From: Rubrivivax gelatinosus
Lineage (GTDB): Bacteria > Pseudomonadota > Gammaproteobacteria > Burkholderiales > Burkholderiaceae_C
Length of the DNA stretch: 64,000 nt
Direction: 5' to 3'
NCBI RefSeq assembly: GCF_004340905.1
Contig: NZ_SLXD01000003.1
Coordinates: forward strand, 62,001-126,000
The translations under genes and the position numbers were made by a program. The notes under the pieces are model-generated. The model saw only the letters and a program-made list of their open reading frames with translations. It was not told the origin of the DNA and searched no databases. Below, piece after piece: positions 1 to 10,761 of this stretch (its first letter is position 1; the number at the start of each line of letters is the position of its first letter).

Positions 1-1247
1 GCTTCTCGCGTGCGCCGATCTGGGGCGGCGGCGCGCTGAATCCACGCCCGGCGATGGTGCGTGTCTACGCGATCGCCGAAGGCGACGGCCGCTGGCACGT
101 GCTGCCCGGCGGCATGACACGCGTCTCGCGCCGCGAGGATGCCTCGGTGTCGATGCAGCGCGGCGGCTCCAGCCTGGACACCTGGGTGCTGACCGACGGC
201 CCGGTCGACACCTTCTCGATGCTGCCGCGGCGGCTGGAGGTCGACGACATCGCCGCGCGCCGCCGCCCGGTGTCCAGCCGCACCGGCGAGAACCTGTTCT
301 GGCTCGGCCGCTACACCGAACGCACCGAGCAGCTGGTGCGCCTGGCGCGTGCGACGCTGCTGCAGATCGACGCCGAGAGCGACGCCGACCTCGCGGTGCA
401 GCGTGCGCTGTCGGCGATGGCCGTGGCCAGCGGCCTGACGCCGCCGGGCGTGCCCACGCTGGAGCAGTCGGCCTCGCGTTTCGAGCGTGCGCTGCTGGGC
501 GCGCTGGGCGACGCCGACGGCGCCTGGAGCGTGGCCTTCAACCTGCGCGCGCTGGAGCAGGCGTCGCAGGCGCTGCGCGAACGCCTGTCCTCCGAGCAAT
601 GGGGGCTGATCCGTTCGATGCGCGAGGCCTTCGAGGCCGCGTTCCCAGGCGGGCCGACACGCCCGCCGCCGCTGCCCGAGGTGCTGCCGGCGCTGGACCG
701 CCTGGCCTTGCGCCTGGCCGCGGTGACCGGCGTGCAGACCGACCGCATGACGCGCGACCACGGCTGGCGGCTGCTGGCCGTGGGCCGGCTGCTGGAGCGC
801 CTGATCGGCCTGTGCTCGCGGCTGGAGGCGCTGCTGCAGGCCGGCGCGCTGGGCAGCGCGGCCGGTGTCGACCTGCTGCTGGAACTCTTCGACAGCGCGA
901 TCACCTTCCGCGCGCGCTACCAGCGCCACGAGGACCTGCTGGCGCTGGCCGACCTGCTGGTCTTCGACGACTCCAACCCGCGCGCCCATGCCGGCGTGCT
1001 GCGCCGGCTGCGCACCGAGCTGCGCAAGCTGCCGCTGGACGCGGCCGGCGTCGCCGCGCTGCTGGCGCGCCTGCCGGCCGAGGGCAGCGGGCTGACGCTG
1101 GAGTCGCTGCGCGGCGCCAGCGACGCCGTCATCGTCGAGCGCCTGCTGGCGCTGTCGGTGTCGCTGCGCGCTGCGGCGATGGCGCTGGCCGACGACGTCG
1201 GCACGCGCTTCTTCACGCTGGCGCACGGACAGGACCAACGCGTGTGA
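1..1247 (+). CDS. Circularly permuted ATP-grasp/alpha-E fusion protein, 5' end outside window
   Basis: Partial gene; the reading frame is open from the window edge (first full codon at 3). The visible part begins in the C-terminal end of a circularly permuted ATP-grasp domain (LPGGMTRVS, then DTWVL), the same ending as the complete ATP-grasp protein at 2180-3616. About 40 residues later an alpha-E (DUF403) domain starts (SRTGENLFWLGRYTERTEQ) and runs to the stop. It is therefore a fused version of the two separate proteins encoded just downstream. ATP-grasp enzymes of this family are predicted to ligate amines to carboxylates in peptide-like substrates; no substrate is known here. The stop overlaps the GTG start of the transglutaminase gene by 4 bp (GTGA), so the two are translationally coupled. 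Family call is firm; function is inferred from family. Confidence 0.88.
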   Translation, partial: FSRAPIWGGGALNPRPAMVRVYAIAEGDGRWHVLPGGMTRVSRREDASVSMQRGGSSLDTWVLTDGPVDTFSMLPRRLEVDDIAARRRPVSSRTGENLFWLGRYTERTEQLVRLARATLLQIDAESDADLAVQRALSAMAVASGLTPPGVPTLEQSASRFERALLGALGDADGAWSVAFNLRALEQASQALRERLSSEQWGLIRSMREAFEAAFPGGPTRPPPLPEVLPALDRLALRLAAVTGVQTDRMTRDHGWRLLAVGRLLERLIGLCSRLEALLQAGALGSAAGVDLLLELFDSAITFRARYQRHEDLLALADLLVFDDSNPRAHAGVLRRLRTELRKLPLDAAGVAALLARLPAEGSGLTLESLRGASDAVIVERLLALSVSLRAAAMALADDVGTRFFTLAHGQDQRV

Positions 1248-2161
1248 CCGAACTCGAGGTCGTCCACGAGACACGCTACGACTACGCCGCGCCGGTGACG
1301 CTGGCGCACCACCTGGCGCATCTGCGGCCGCTGGACGACGCCGGCCAGCGCCTGCTGGCGCACGAGCTGGACATCGAGCCCGGCCCGCAGCAGCGCCGCG
1401 ACGACACCGACGCCTTCGGCAACCACCAGAGCCACTTCACGCTGCTGCGGCCGCACCGCACCCTGGTCGTGCGCGCGGCGAGCCGGGTGCGCCTCGCGGC
1501 GCGTTTTGCCGCGCTGCAGGCGCCGCGCTCGCCGGCCTGGGATGCGCTGGCGGCGCGGCTGCGCTACGTCGCCCGCGCGCCTTTCGAGCCGGCAGCCGAG
1601 TTCGCCATGCCTTCGCCCTACGTGCCGCGGCTGGAGCCGCTGCGCGCCTGGGCCGCGCCCTCGTGCACGCCGGGCCGGCCGGTCGCCGAGCTGGCGATCG
1701 AGCTGATGCGCCGGCTGCACCGCGAGTTCGAGTACGAGAGCCGCAGCACCGAGGTCGACACGCCGCTGGCCCAGGCCTTCGAGCAGCGGCGCGGCGTCTG
1801 CCAGGATTTCGCCCACCTGCTGGCGGGCGCCTTGCGCATGCACGGCCTGCCGGCGCGCTACGTCAGCGGCTACCTGCTGACACGCGGCCCCGAGGACGGC
1901 GCGGCGATGGTCGGCGCCGACGCCTCGCACGCCTGGGTGCAGGCCTGGTGCCCCGACACGCCGGGGGTCGCCGGCGGCTGGCTGGACCTGGACCCGACCA
2001 ACGACCTGGTGCCCGGCAGCGGCCACGTGCGGGTGGCCGTCGGCCGCGATTTCGGCGACGTGACGCCGCTGCGCGGCGTGATCCGCGGCGGCGCACAGCA
2101 CACGCTGGCCGTCGGCGTGACGACGCGCGTGGTGGGTCCGGTTGTTGCTAACCCCGGCTGA
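1244..2161 (+). CDS. Transglutaminase-like cysteine peptidase family protein
   Basis: A 305-residue protein started at GTG 1244, inside the stop of the ATP-grasp/alpha-E fusion. The N-terminal 100 residues match the beta-sandwich region that precedes bacterial transglutaminase cores (HETRYDYAAPV). The catalytic triad is visible: Cys about 186 in GVCQDFAH, His about 229 in ASHAWVQAW, Asp about 250 in WLDLDPTND. No signal peptide or membrane segment is seen, so it is probably cytosolic. Such proteins may cleave or transfer on amide bonds and are regularly encoded beside circularly permuted ATP-grasp and alpha-E genes, as here. The ATP-grasp gene starts 18 bp downstream. The likely job is to process or recycle what the ligases build; this is inference from gene neighbourhood. 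Confidence 0.9.
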   Translation: MTELEVVHETRYDYAAPVTLAHHLAHLRPLDDAGQRLLAHELDIEPGPQQRRDDTDAFGNHQSHFTLLRPHRTLVVRAASRVRLAARFAALQAPRSPAWDALAARLRYVARAPFEPAAEFAMPSPYVPRLEPLRAWAAPSCTPGRPVAELAIELMRRLHREFEYESRSTEVDTPLAQAFEQRRGVCQDFAHLLAGALRMHGLPARYVSGYLLTRGPEDGAAMVGADASHAWVQAWCPDTPGVAGGWLDLDPTNDLVPGSGHVRVAVGRDFGDVTPLRGVIRGGAQHTLAVGVTTRVVGPVVANPG

Positions 2162-2179
2162 AGAGGAGCGATTCCGACG

Positions 2180-3616
<1,437 letters not shown>

Positions 3617-3635
3617 CGCGCGCAGGAGGAACAAG

Positions 3636-3791
3636 ATGCTGTCTCGTACCGCCGACCACCTGTTCTGGATGGCCCGCTACATGGAGCGGGCCGTTCAGGC
3701 GCGAAGCGCCTCCGGCGAAGCCAAAATACCGCGGCGCGCGGCAGCGCGCGGCGGGGTTTTCGGCCTGATGGAGGACCACCATGCTGTCTAG
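3636..3791 (+). CDS. 51-residue ORF: truncated copy of the alpha-E N-terminus
   Basis: A short ORF with its own strong ribosome-binding site (AGGAGG, about 8 bp before ATG). Its first 19 residues are identical to the first 19 of the alpha-E protein that starts at 3781, but the DNA differs at 7 positions, all synonymous. After residue 19 it runs through a hairpin-rich 87-bp insert and ends at TAG 3789-3791, 11 bp inside the real alpha-E gene. A ribosome finishing this ORF would stop right at the downstream start codon, so it could act as a translationally coupled leader. It could equally be the relic of an insertion or duplication that split the 5' end off the gene. Whether the peptide is made or useful cannot be seen from sequence. 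Confidence 0.4.
   Translation: MLSRTADHLFWMARYMERAVQARSASGEAKIPRRAAARGGVFGLMEDHHAV
3694..3780 (+). repeat. 87-bp hairpin-rich insert between the two gene starts
   Basis: The insert holds a small hairpin (GGCGC-GAA-GCGCC, 3698-3710) and a large imperfect one: 17-base arms at 3723-3739 and 3744-3760, loop GGCA, three mismatches, beginning AAAA and ending TTTT. It also carries the GGAGG ribosome-binding site (3770-3774) of the full alpha-E gene. It resembles a small palindromic (REP-like) element; no second copy was seen in this window. Confidence 0.6.
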
Positions 3792-4743
3792 GACTGCGGA
3801 TCATCTGTTCTGGATGGCCCGTTACATGGAGCGGGCCGAAAACACCGCCCGCATGCTCGACGTCAACTACCAGACCTCGCTGCTGCCGCAGTCGGCGGAC
3901 ATGGCCGAGCAGGGCTGGCAGGGGCTGCTGTCGATCAGCGAACTGAGCTGGAGCTTCCAGCAGAAGTACCGCGAGCTCACGCCGCGCAACGTCATGGACT
4001 TCATGGTGCGCGACGAGACCAACCCGTCGAGCATCCTGTGCTGCCTGCGCGCGGCGCGCGAGAACGCACGCGCGGTGCGCGGCGCGCTGACCACCGAGGT
4101 CTGGGAGACCCAGAACCAGACCTGGCTGGAGTTCAACCGCCTGCTCAAGGAAGGCCGCTTCGAACGCGACCCGAGCATGATCTTCGAGTGGGTCAAGTAC
4201 CGCTCGCACCTGTCGCGCGGCGTCACCGTCGGCACGATGCTGCAGGACGAGGCGATGCACTTCCTGCGTGTCGGCACCTTCCTCGAACGCGCCGACAACA
4301 CCGCGCGGCTGCTCGACGTGAAGTTCCACGCGCTGTCCTCCGAGTACTTCGGCAACGGCAACGTCAAGGAGACCCAGGAGGTCGACTTCTATCACTGGAG
4401 CGCGATCCTGCGTTCGGTCTCCGGCTTCGAGATCTACCGCAAGGTCTACCGCAACGTGATCCGCCCGGAACTCGTCGCCGAACTGCTGATCCTGCGCCCG
4501 GACATGCCGCGTTCGCTCGCCGCCTGCCTCAACGAGGTCGTCGCCAACCTGGAGCCGGTGGCCAACCAGCAGAGCGCCGAGACGCTGCGCCGCGCCGGCC
4601 GGCTGCGCGCCGACCTGCAGTACGGCCGCATCGACGAGATCCTCGCCACCGGGCTGCACGCCTACCTGACGCAGTTCATGGACCGCGTCAACGACCTCGG
4701 CGCCGGCATCGGGCGCGACTTCCTGGTGCCGGTGGCGGCCTGA
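3781..4743 (+). CDS. Alpha-E domain protein (DUF403)
   Basis: A 320-residue, all-helical alpha-E protein. It opens with the family signature LSRTADHLFWMARYMERAE and later repeats a similar block (LRVGTFLERADNTARLLD), as usual for the family. Start chosen at ATG 3781 because GGAGG lies 6 bp upstream and the family signature starts immediately. Alpha-E proteins are found next to circularly permuted ATP-grasp ligases and transglutaminases and are thought to work with them; the biochemical role is unknown. It is the split counterpart of the alpha-E half of the fused protein at 1-1247. The 5' end is duplicated upstream (3636-3693), and the first codons here are unusual for this genome. It ends 1 bp before the convergent transglycosylase gene. 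Confidence 0.93.
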   Translation: MLSRTADHLFWMARYMERAENTARMLDVNYQTSLLPQSADMAEQGWQGLLSISELSWSFQQKYRELTPRNVMDFMVRDETNPSSILCCLRAARENARAVRGALTTEVWETQNQTWLEFNRLLKEGRFERDPSMIFEWVKYRSHLSRGVTVGTMLQDEAMHFLRVGTFLERADNTARLLDVKFHALSSEYFGNGNVKETQEVDFYHWSAILRSVSGFEIYRKVYRNVIRPELVAELLILRPDMPRSLAACLNEVVANLEPVANQQSAETLRRAGRLRADLQYGRIDEILATGLHAYLTQFMDRVNDLGAGIGRDFLVPVAA

Positions 4744-4744
4744 T

Positions 4745-5908
4745 TCAGCGCGCGGCCGACGCGCTGCTGGCCGCCGGGTCGGCCGCCACTGCGGCGCGGG
4801 TCGCGGCATGCGCCTGGGCCACCGCGTCGCCCAGCGTGATGACCGCCATCGCGTAGTACGACGAGGCGTTGTAGCGCGTCAGCACGCGGAAGTTGGCGGT
4901 GCCGGCGACGTAGCTCGGCGCCGCGGCGCCGTTCTGCAGCTCGACCAGCGCCATCGGGCCGGCGTGCGCGCGGCCGGCGGCGTCGAGTTCGGCCCCGGCG
5001 GCGGCGAACTCGGCCGCCGTGAAGCTGGGCTCGATGTCCGGCGCCAGCAGCCGCGCACGCGCCGCCGTGTCCACCGGCGGCGCCACCGCGTGTGTCGTCG
5101 CCATCCCGGGCTGCCAGCCGTGCGCCGACAGGAAGTGGGCGACGCTGCCGACGGCGTCGATGCCGTTGCCGCCCAGGTCGACGTGGCCGTCGCCGTCGAA
5201 GTCGAGCGCCAGCCGGTTGAGGTTGCTGGGCATGAACTGCGGCAGGCCGATGGCGCCGGCAAACGAGCCGCGCACGGCCTGCGGGTCCAGGCCTTCGCGG
5301 TCGGCCCAGACCAGGAACTCCTCGAGTTCGCGGCGGAAGAAGGGGCTGCGGTCGCTGCGGCCGCCGGGGAAGTCGAAGGCCAGCGTCGCCAGCGCGTCGA
5401 CGATGCGAAAGCGCCCCATGATGCGGCCGTAGAAGGTCTCGACGCCGATGATGCCGACGACGATCTCCGGCGGCACGCCCCAGCGGGCCTGGGCGCGCGC
5501 CAGCGCGTCCTCGTGCTCCTGCCAGAACGCCAGCCCGGCGGCGATGCGCCGCGGTTCGACGAAACGCGCGCGGTAGGCCGCCCAGTCCTTGGCCGTGCCG
5601 GCCGGCGGCGGCATCACCAGGCGCTGCACGCTGTCCAGGCGGCGCGCCTGGGCGAGCTGGGCGGCCACCCAGTCGGCGTCCAGGCCGCGGCGCTCGGCCA
5701 CCTCGGCGGCGAAGCGGCGCATGTCCTCGCGTTCGCCGTAGAGCGGCGCGGCGGCCACGGCCTTGGCCTTGGGTTTCTTCTTCGCCGCGGCGTGTTTCGC
5801 GGCGGTGGCTTTGCGGGCGGGCTTGTCGGCGGCGTGCACCACGGGCGGTGCGGCCAGGGCCAGGGCGATCAGCGCGATGCTCGCGAGGGCGGACTTCGGG
5901 GCGGGCAT
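4745..5908 (-). CDS. Lytic murein transglycosylase, MltB family
   Basis: A 387-residue exported peptidoglycan lytic transglycosylase. Residues 1-26 form a Sec signal peptide (hydrophobic run ending AHA) followed by a Lys/Ala-rich linker to about residue 55. The MltB core shows the catalytic Glu about 156 in GVETFYGR, then GAIGLPQFMPS, LDFDGDGHVDL and a C-terminal LTRYNASSYYAMAV block. There is no lipobox cysteine, so unlike E. coli MltB this should be a soluble periplasmic enzyme. It cleaves the MurNAc-GlcNAc bond to give anhydro-muropeptides. Start at 5908 gives the signal peptide directly; the frame stays open far upstream, but that part reads as antisense of the next gene. It runs convergently to the alpha-E gene and 7 bp downstream of the membrane transglutaminase gene. 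Confidence 0.92.
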   Translation of the reverse strand: MPAPKSALASIALIALALAAPPVVHAADKPARKATAAKHAAAKKKPKAKAVAAAPLYGEREDMRRFAAEVAERRGLDADWVAAQLAQARRLDSVQRLVMPPPAGTAKDWAAYRARFVEPRRIAAGLAFWQEHEDALARAQARWGVPPEIVVGIIGVETFYGRIMGRFRIVDALATLAFDFPGGRSDRSPFFRRELEEFLVWADREGLDPQAVRGSFAGAIGLPQFMPSNLNRLALDFDGDGHVDLGGNGIDAVGSVAHFLSAHGWQPGMATTHAVAPPVDTAARARLLAPDIEPSFTAAEFAAAGAELDAAGRAHAGPMALVELQNGAAAPSYVAGTANFRVLTRYNASSYYAMAVITLGDAVAQAHAATRAAVAADPAASSASAAR

Positions 5909-5915
5909 CGGCCGA

Positions 5916-7904
5916 TTATGGGCGGCCCACCTGGCGCAGGGCCTTCGCGAAGCCCGGCCACCAGCGTCGCGCCGGCTGCACCACGCCGTCGCCGTAACGC
6001 AGCCGGTCCAGCGCCTCCAGCTGCGCGGCCAGCGGCTCGCCGGCCGTGCCGAGCGCGGCGCGCACGCGCTCGGCACGGGCACGCGGCCCGTGCTGCGGGC
6101 CGACCTCGACGCCGCGCACGGCCAGCGCCCGCTGCACACGCGCCTGCAGGCGTTGCCAGGGGTCCTGGCGATGGCGGTCCCACAGCGCCCAGCCGGCGCC
6201 CGCGGCGGCGGCCGCGGCGGCCAGCAGCACCAGCGCACGCGCCAGGTCCTGCCAGTCGGGCGACTCGACGCCCAGCGCACGCAGCAGGTCGAACTGGCGC
6301 TGGCGGGAGTAGTTCAGCACCGCCTGGTTCCAGCGGTTGTTCAGCGTCTCCCAGGCTTGGCGCAGACCTGCGGCGAGCGCCGGGTTGACCGCGCCGATGG
6401 TGCCGGCGACGAGGCCCGGCGTCGGCGGCAGGCTGCGGCCGCGCTGCACGCGTTCGGGCGCGACGGCGGCCGTCGGGTCGGCGCGCAGCCAGCCGACCCC
6501 GGGCTGCCAGTACTCGGCCCAGGCGTGGGCGTTGCTCTGGCGCACGATCCACCAGCCGTCCACGGCCACCGGGTCGGTGCCCTGGTAGCCGGTGACCACC
6601 CGCGCCGGCACGTCCATCGCGCGCATCGCGACGACGAAGGCGGCGGCAAAGTGCTCGCAGAAACCCAGCTTGCGTTCGAGCCAGAACTCGTCGATCGCGT
6701 CGCGGCCATAGGGGCCGGGCTCGAGCGTGTAGCCGTAGCCGCCGTCGGCGACGTGGCGCATCAGTGCCGCAGCCAGCGTGCGCGCGTCGGCGCCGGCCAG
6801 TTCGGGGCGGGTCCGCAGTTCCCTCGCCCATGCCAGCGTGCGGGGGTTGTAGCCCGGTGGCAGGCGGCGCAAGTCGTCGAGCGCCGGCGTCGCGGTGCGC
6901 GGGCCGTGGCGGTACGTGGTCCAGGCCGTGGCCTGCAGGCGGACGCGGTCGGTCAGCGGCCGGTCGAGCTGCCACTGCAGGTCGGTGCGCAGGCGCAGGC
7001 TCCAGCCGTCGATCTGCGGCCCGCCGTCCGCCGGCGTGGCCTCCAGCAGCGGCAGCATCGCCAGGCGGCTGGGCTCCAGCGTCATCTCGTAGCGCAGCGG
7101 CGCGCCCAGCGTCTGCACGCGCGCGCGCAGCGGCGGCTCGGGCAGGCGTGTCCAGTCCAGGCCGTCGAAACGGGCGAGCACCGGCCCGCGGAAGTACATC
7201 GCCTCGGGCGGCGGCGCTGCGCCGTCGAAACGCACGCGCAGCGCGATCGATTCGTCGTTGGCGACGCTGGCCACGCCGCCCAGGCGCATCGTGCCCGACA
7301 GTCCGGTGCGTCCAGCCGCGTCCTCGGGCACGCCCCACAGCGGGCCCAGGCGCGGGAACAGCAGGAACAGCGCCACCATCACCGGCGCCCCCAGCAGCGC
7401 CGCGCGTGCGGCCAGCGCGCCGGCGCGCGCCAGCGGCGGCCGGCCCACGGGCATGTGCGCCAGCACCAGCGCCGCCAGCAGCCCCCAGACCGACAGCAGC
7501 ATCGACGCCGCCACCAGCAGGCTCTGCGAGTACAGGAAGTTCGTCAGCACGACGAAGAAGCCGAGGAAGAAGACGACCAGCGCGTCGCGCCGCGCACGCA
7601 GCTCCAGCGTCTTCAGCGTCATCAGCACGACGAGCAGCGTGACGCCGGCCTCCTTGCCCAGCAGCGTGCGTTCGCTCCAGAAGGTCAGCCCGCCGGCGGC
7701 CAGCAGCAGCGCGACGAGCACCCAGCGCCCGGGCAGCGGCCGGTTGCCGACCGCCAGCCAGCCCCGCCAGGCGAGGATCACGCCGGCCAGCAGGCTGCAC
7801 CAGGCGGGCACGTGGGCGGCGTGCGGCAGCAGCGTCCAGCCGATCACCGCCAGCAGGAACAGGGTGTCGCGTGCCTCGCGCGTCATGCGGGCCGCGATCG
7901 TCAT
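5916..7904 (-). CDS. Membrane transglutaminase (DUF3488/TgpA type)
   Basis: A 662-residue membrane protein. About six hydrophobic segments in the first 190 residues form the DUF3488 region. A periplasmic transglutaminase domain follows, with Cys about 416 (GFCEHFAAAF), His about 459 (SNAHAWAEYW) and Asp about 476 (WLRADPTAA). One more membrane span sits near residue 575 (poly-Ala/Leu), then a C-terminal DUF4129-like tail. Start at ATG 7904 overlaps the stop of the DUF58 gene by 4 bp (ATGA), so translation is coupled. With MoxR and DUF58 it forms the common moxR-DUF58-tgpA operon; TgpA of Pseudomonas aeruginosa is reported essential for viability, with its substrate unknown. Possible links to the cytosolic transglutaminase at 1244 are speculative. 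Confidence 0.92.
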   Translation of the reverse strand: MTIAARMTREARDTLFLLAVIGWTLLPHAAHVPAWCSLLAGVILAWRGWLAVGNRPLPGRWVLVALLLAAGGLTFWSERTLLGKEAGVTLLVVLMTLKTLELRARRDALVVFFLGFFVVLTNFLYSQSLLVAASMLLSVWGLLAALVLAHMPVGRPPLARAGALAARAALLGAPVMVALFLLFPRLGPLWGVPEDAAGRTGLSGTMRLGGVASVANDESIALRVRFDGAAPPPEAMYFRGPVLARFDGLDWTRLPEPPLRARVQTLGAPLRYEMTLEPSRLAMLPLLEATPADGGPQIDGWSLRLRTDLQWQLDRPLTDRVRLQATAWTTYRHGPRTATPALDDLRRLPPGYNPRTLAWARELRTRPELAGADARTLAAALMRHVADGGYGYTLEPGPYGRDAIDEFWLERKLGFCEHFAAAFVVAMRAMDVPARVVTGYQGTDPVAVDGWWIVRQSNAHAWAEYWQPGVGWLRADPTAAVAPERVQRGRSLPPTPGLVAGTIGAVNPALAAGLRQAWETLNNRWNQAVLNYSRQRQFDLLRALGVESPDWQDLARALVLLAAAAAAAGAGWALWDRHRQDPWQRLQARVQRALAVRGVEVGPQHGPRARAERVRAALGTAGEPLAAQLEALDRLRYGDGVVQPARRWWPGFAKALRQVGRP

Positions 7905-8862
7905 CCGGGCCAGCCCGCCAGCAGGTCCAGCGCGGCGCGGCGGCGTTCGTCGCCGCTGCCCGGTGCCAGTTCGCGCCCCGGCAGGCGCAAGCCCCAGGGG
8001 CGGCCGGCGCGTTCGCAGGCCAGCACCCAGGCGGCCAGCCGCGCCAGCCGGCGTTCGGTGTCGCCGCCGGTGTCGGCCCAGTCCAGCCAGAGTTCGCGCC
8101 GGCCGTCGGCGCGGGCGTCGCGGCTGACCAGTTCGCCGGTCTGCGCCACCTTCTTCCAGACGATGCGGCGCAGGCTGTCGCCGCGGCGGTAGTGGCGCAC
8201 GCCGTCGAACTCCTCGCCGCCCTGCCCGGTGGCCGGCGCGGCGGTCTCGCCGGGCTGCGCCGTGGCCGTCGGCAAGGGCGGCGGCGGCGTCTCCGGCCGC
8301 GGCCAGGCGAGCACGCGCGAGGCCGGCCGCCAGACCGTCCAGGCGCGGAACAGGCCGAGCGGGAACACCGTTTCGGCGACGACCTGCGGCAGCGGGTGCC
8401 AGCCGCGCTGCGCCGGCACGAAGGCCAGCTGCACCGCGGCCTGGGCGCCGGCGGCGACGTCGCACCAGGCGAAGCCGCCGTCGCCGCCGGCGCGCCGGCG
8501 CCAGTGCAGCGCGATGCCGTGGCGCGTGCGCCGGCCGGGGTTGGTGAGCACGATCTCCACCGTGGCGGCGTCGCCGGCGTGGCCCGGCCGAGGGGGCTTC
8601 AGGTGCAGCACCAGCCCGCGCAGCGTGCCGTGCGTCTGGTGCATCGACACCACGCCGGCGCCGGCGAGCAGGAAGGTCAGCACGTAGCCCAGGTTGAGCT
8701 GGTAGTTGATCGAGGCCAGCAGCATCGCCAGCAGCGTGGCCGCGAACGCCAGCCCGGCGCGCGTGGGCACGATGTAGACGCTGCGCTGGGTCAGTGCCCA
8801 GCTGTCGGCGGCCGGCAGGCGGCGCTCGAGCCAGCGCTCGAAGGCGGCATGCGCGGCGGCGA

Positions 8863-8866
<4 letters not shown>
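7901..8866 (-). CDS. DUF58 domain protein
   Basis: A 321-residue protein with two hydrophobic segments near residues 35-75 (AGLAFAATLLAMLLASINYQ and the next stretch) and a cytoplasmic DUF58/vWA-like region. The family signature is clear around residues 225-255 (EFDGVRHYRRGDSLRRIVWK, then TGELVSRD). DUF58 proteins are partners of MoxR AAA+ ATPases and probably bind metal through their von Willebrand A-like fold. The start is taken as GTG 8866, overlapping the MoxR stop by 4 bp (GTGA); the last codons overlap the TgpA-type gene by 4 bp. All three genes are therefore likely translated as one unit. Confidence 0.88.
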
Positions 8867-9801
<935 letters not shown>

Positions 9802-9825
9802 ACCCCGAAACGATAACGACGACTC

Positions 9826-10761
9826 ATGACGACCGCGTTCTACAGCCATGCGGAGTGCCGATTGCACGACATGGGGCCCGGACACCCCGAGTGCCCGCAG
9901 CGGCTGGACGCGATCTCCGACCACCTGCTGGCCACCGGGCTGGACGTCGCGCTCGACTTCCGCGACGCACCGCCGGCCACGCTCGAGCAGATCGAACGCG
10001 CGCACAGCGCCGGCTACGTGCTGCAGCTGCAGGACGCGCTGGTGCAGATCCAGGAGAGCGGCCAGGCGCGGGCGCTGGACCACGACACGATCGCCTGCCC
10101 CGACACCTGGCGTGCCGCCCTGCGCGCCGCCGGTGCCTGCGTCGCCGCCACCGACGACGTGCTCGACGGCCGCGCGCGCAACGCGTTCTGCGCCGTGCGC
10201 CCGCCGGGCCATCACGCGACGCGCGACGAGACGATGGGCTTCTGCTTCTTCAACAACGTCGCCATCGCGGCGCGCCACGCGCTGGACGTGCGTGGCTTGA
10301 AGCGCGTGGCGATCATCGACTTCGACGTGCACCACGGCAACGGCACCGAGGACATCATCGCCGGCGACGAGCGCATCCTGATGTGCAGCTTCTTCCAGCA
10401 CCCGCTGTACCCGTACAGCGGGGCCGTGCCCAAGGGCGAGAACATGGTCAACGTGCCGATCCCGCCGTACACGCGCGGCGGCGAACTGCGCGAGACGCTG
10501 ATGGCGATGTGGATGCCGCGGCTGGAGGAGTTCTCGCCCGAGATGGTCTTCATCTCCGCCGGCTTCGACGGCCACCGCGAGGACGACATGGGCCAGCTCG
10601 GCCTGGTCGAGGCCGACTTCGAGTGGATCACGCGCCAGGTCGTCGGCGTCGCCGACCGCTGCTCGCGCGGGCGCGTGGTCTCGGTGCTCGAAGGCGGCTA
10701 CAACCTGAGCGCGCTGGCGCGCAGCGTGGCCGCGCACATCCGGGTGCTCGCCGACGTCTGA
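9826..10761 (+). CDS. Histone deacetylase family protein
   Basis: A 311-residue zinc-dependent deacetylase of the arginase/HDAC fold. Expected motifs are present: HPECPQRL near the N-terminus, RPPGHHA with the active-site His pair (about 125-131), [11 protein letters not shown] with metal ligands (about 168-178), [13 protein letters not shown] with a metal-binding Asp, and LEGGYNL at the C-terminus. Bacterial members deacetylate small molecules such as acetylpolyamines, or lysines; which applies here is unknown. The stop overlaps the start of the MscS gene by one base (TGATG), implying co-translation. Confidence 0.94.
   Translation: MTTAFYSHAECRLHDMGPGHPECPQRLDAISDHLLATGLDVALDFRDAPPATLEQIERAHSAGYVLQLQDALVQIQESGQARALDHDTIACPDTWRAALRAAGACVAATDDVLDGRARNAFCAVRPPGHHATRDETMGFCFFNNVAIAARHALDVRGLKRVAIIDFDVHHGNGTEDIIAGDERILMCSFFQHPLYPYSGAVPKGENMVNVPIPPYTRGGELRETLMAMWMPRLEEFSPEMVFISAGFDGHREDDMGQLGLVEADFEWITRQVVGVADRCSRGRVVSVLEGGYNLSALARSVAAHIRVLADV

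Larger units (their letters stand above)
3636..3838 (+). repeat. Direct duplication of the alpha-E gene start (58 bp, two copies)
   Basis: Copy 1 is 3636-3693, copy 2 is 3781-3838, with an 87-bp insert between them (period 145 bp). The copies share 51 of 58 bases. The differences are CGT/AGG, ACC/ACT, GCC/GCG, GAC/GAT, CAC/CAT and CGC/CGT, every one silent. Copy 2, the one attached to the full gene, carries the codons that are rarer in this window (AGG, ACT, GAT, CAT). Confidence 0.9.

Noticed and set aside
5763..8192. 809-codon plus-strand open frame
   Set aside because: Antisense to the membrane transglutaminase, whose catalytic triad is intact; the frame has no recognisable domain.
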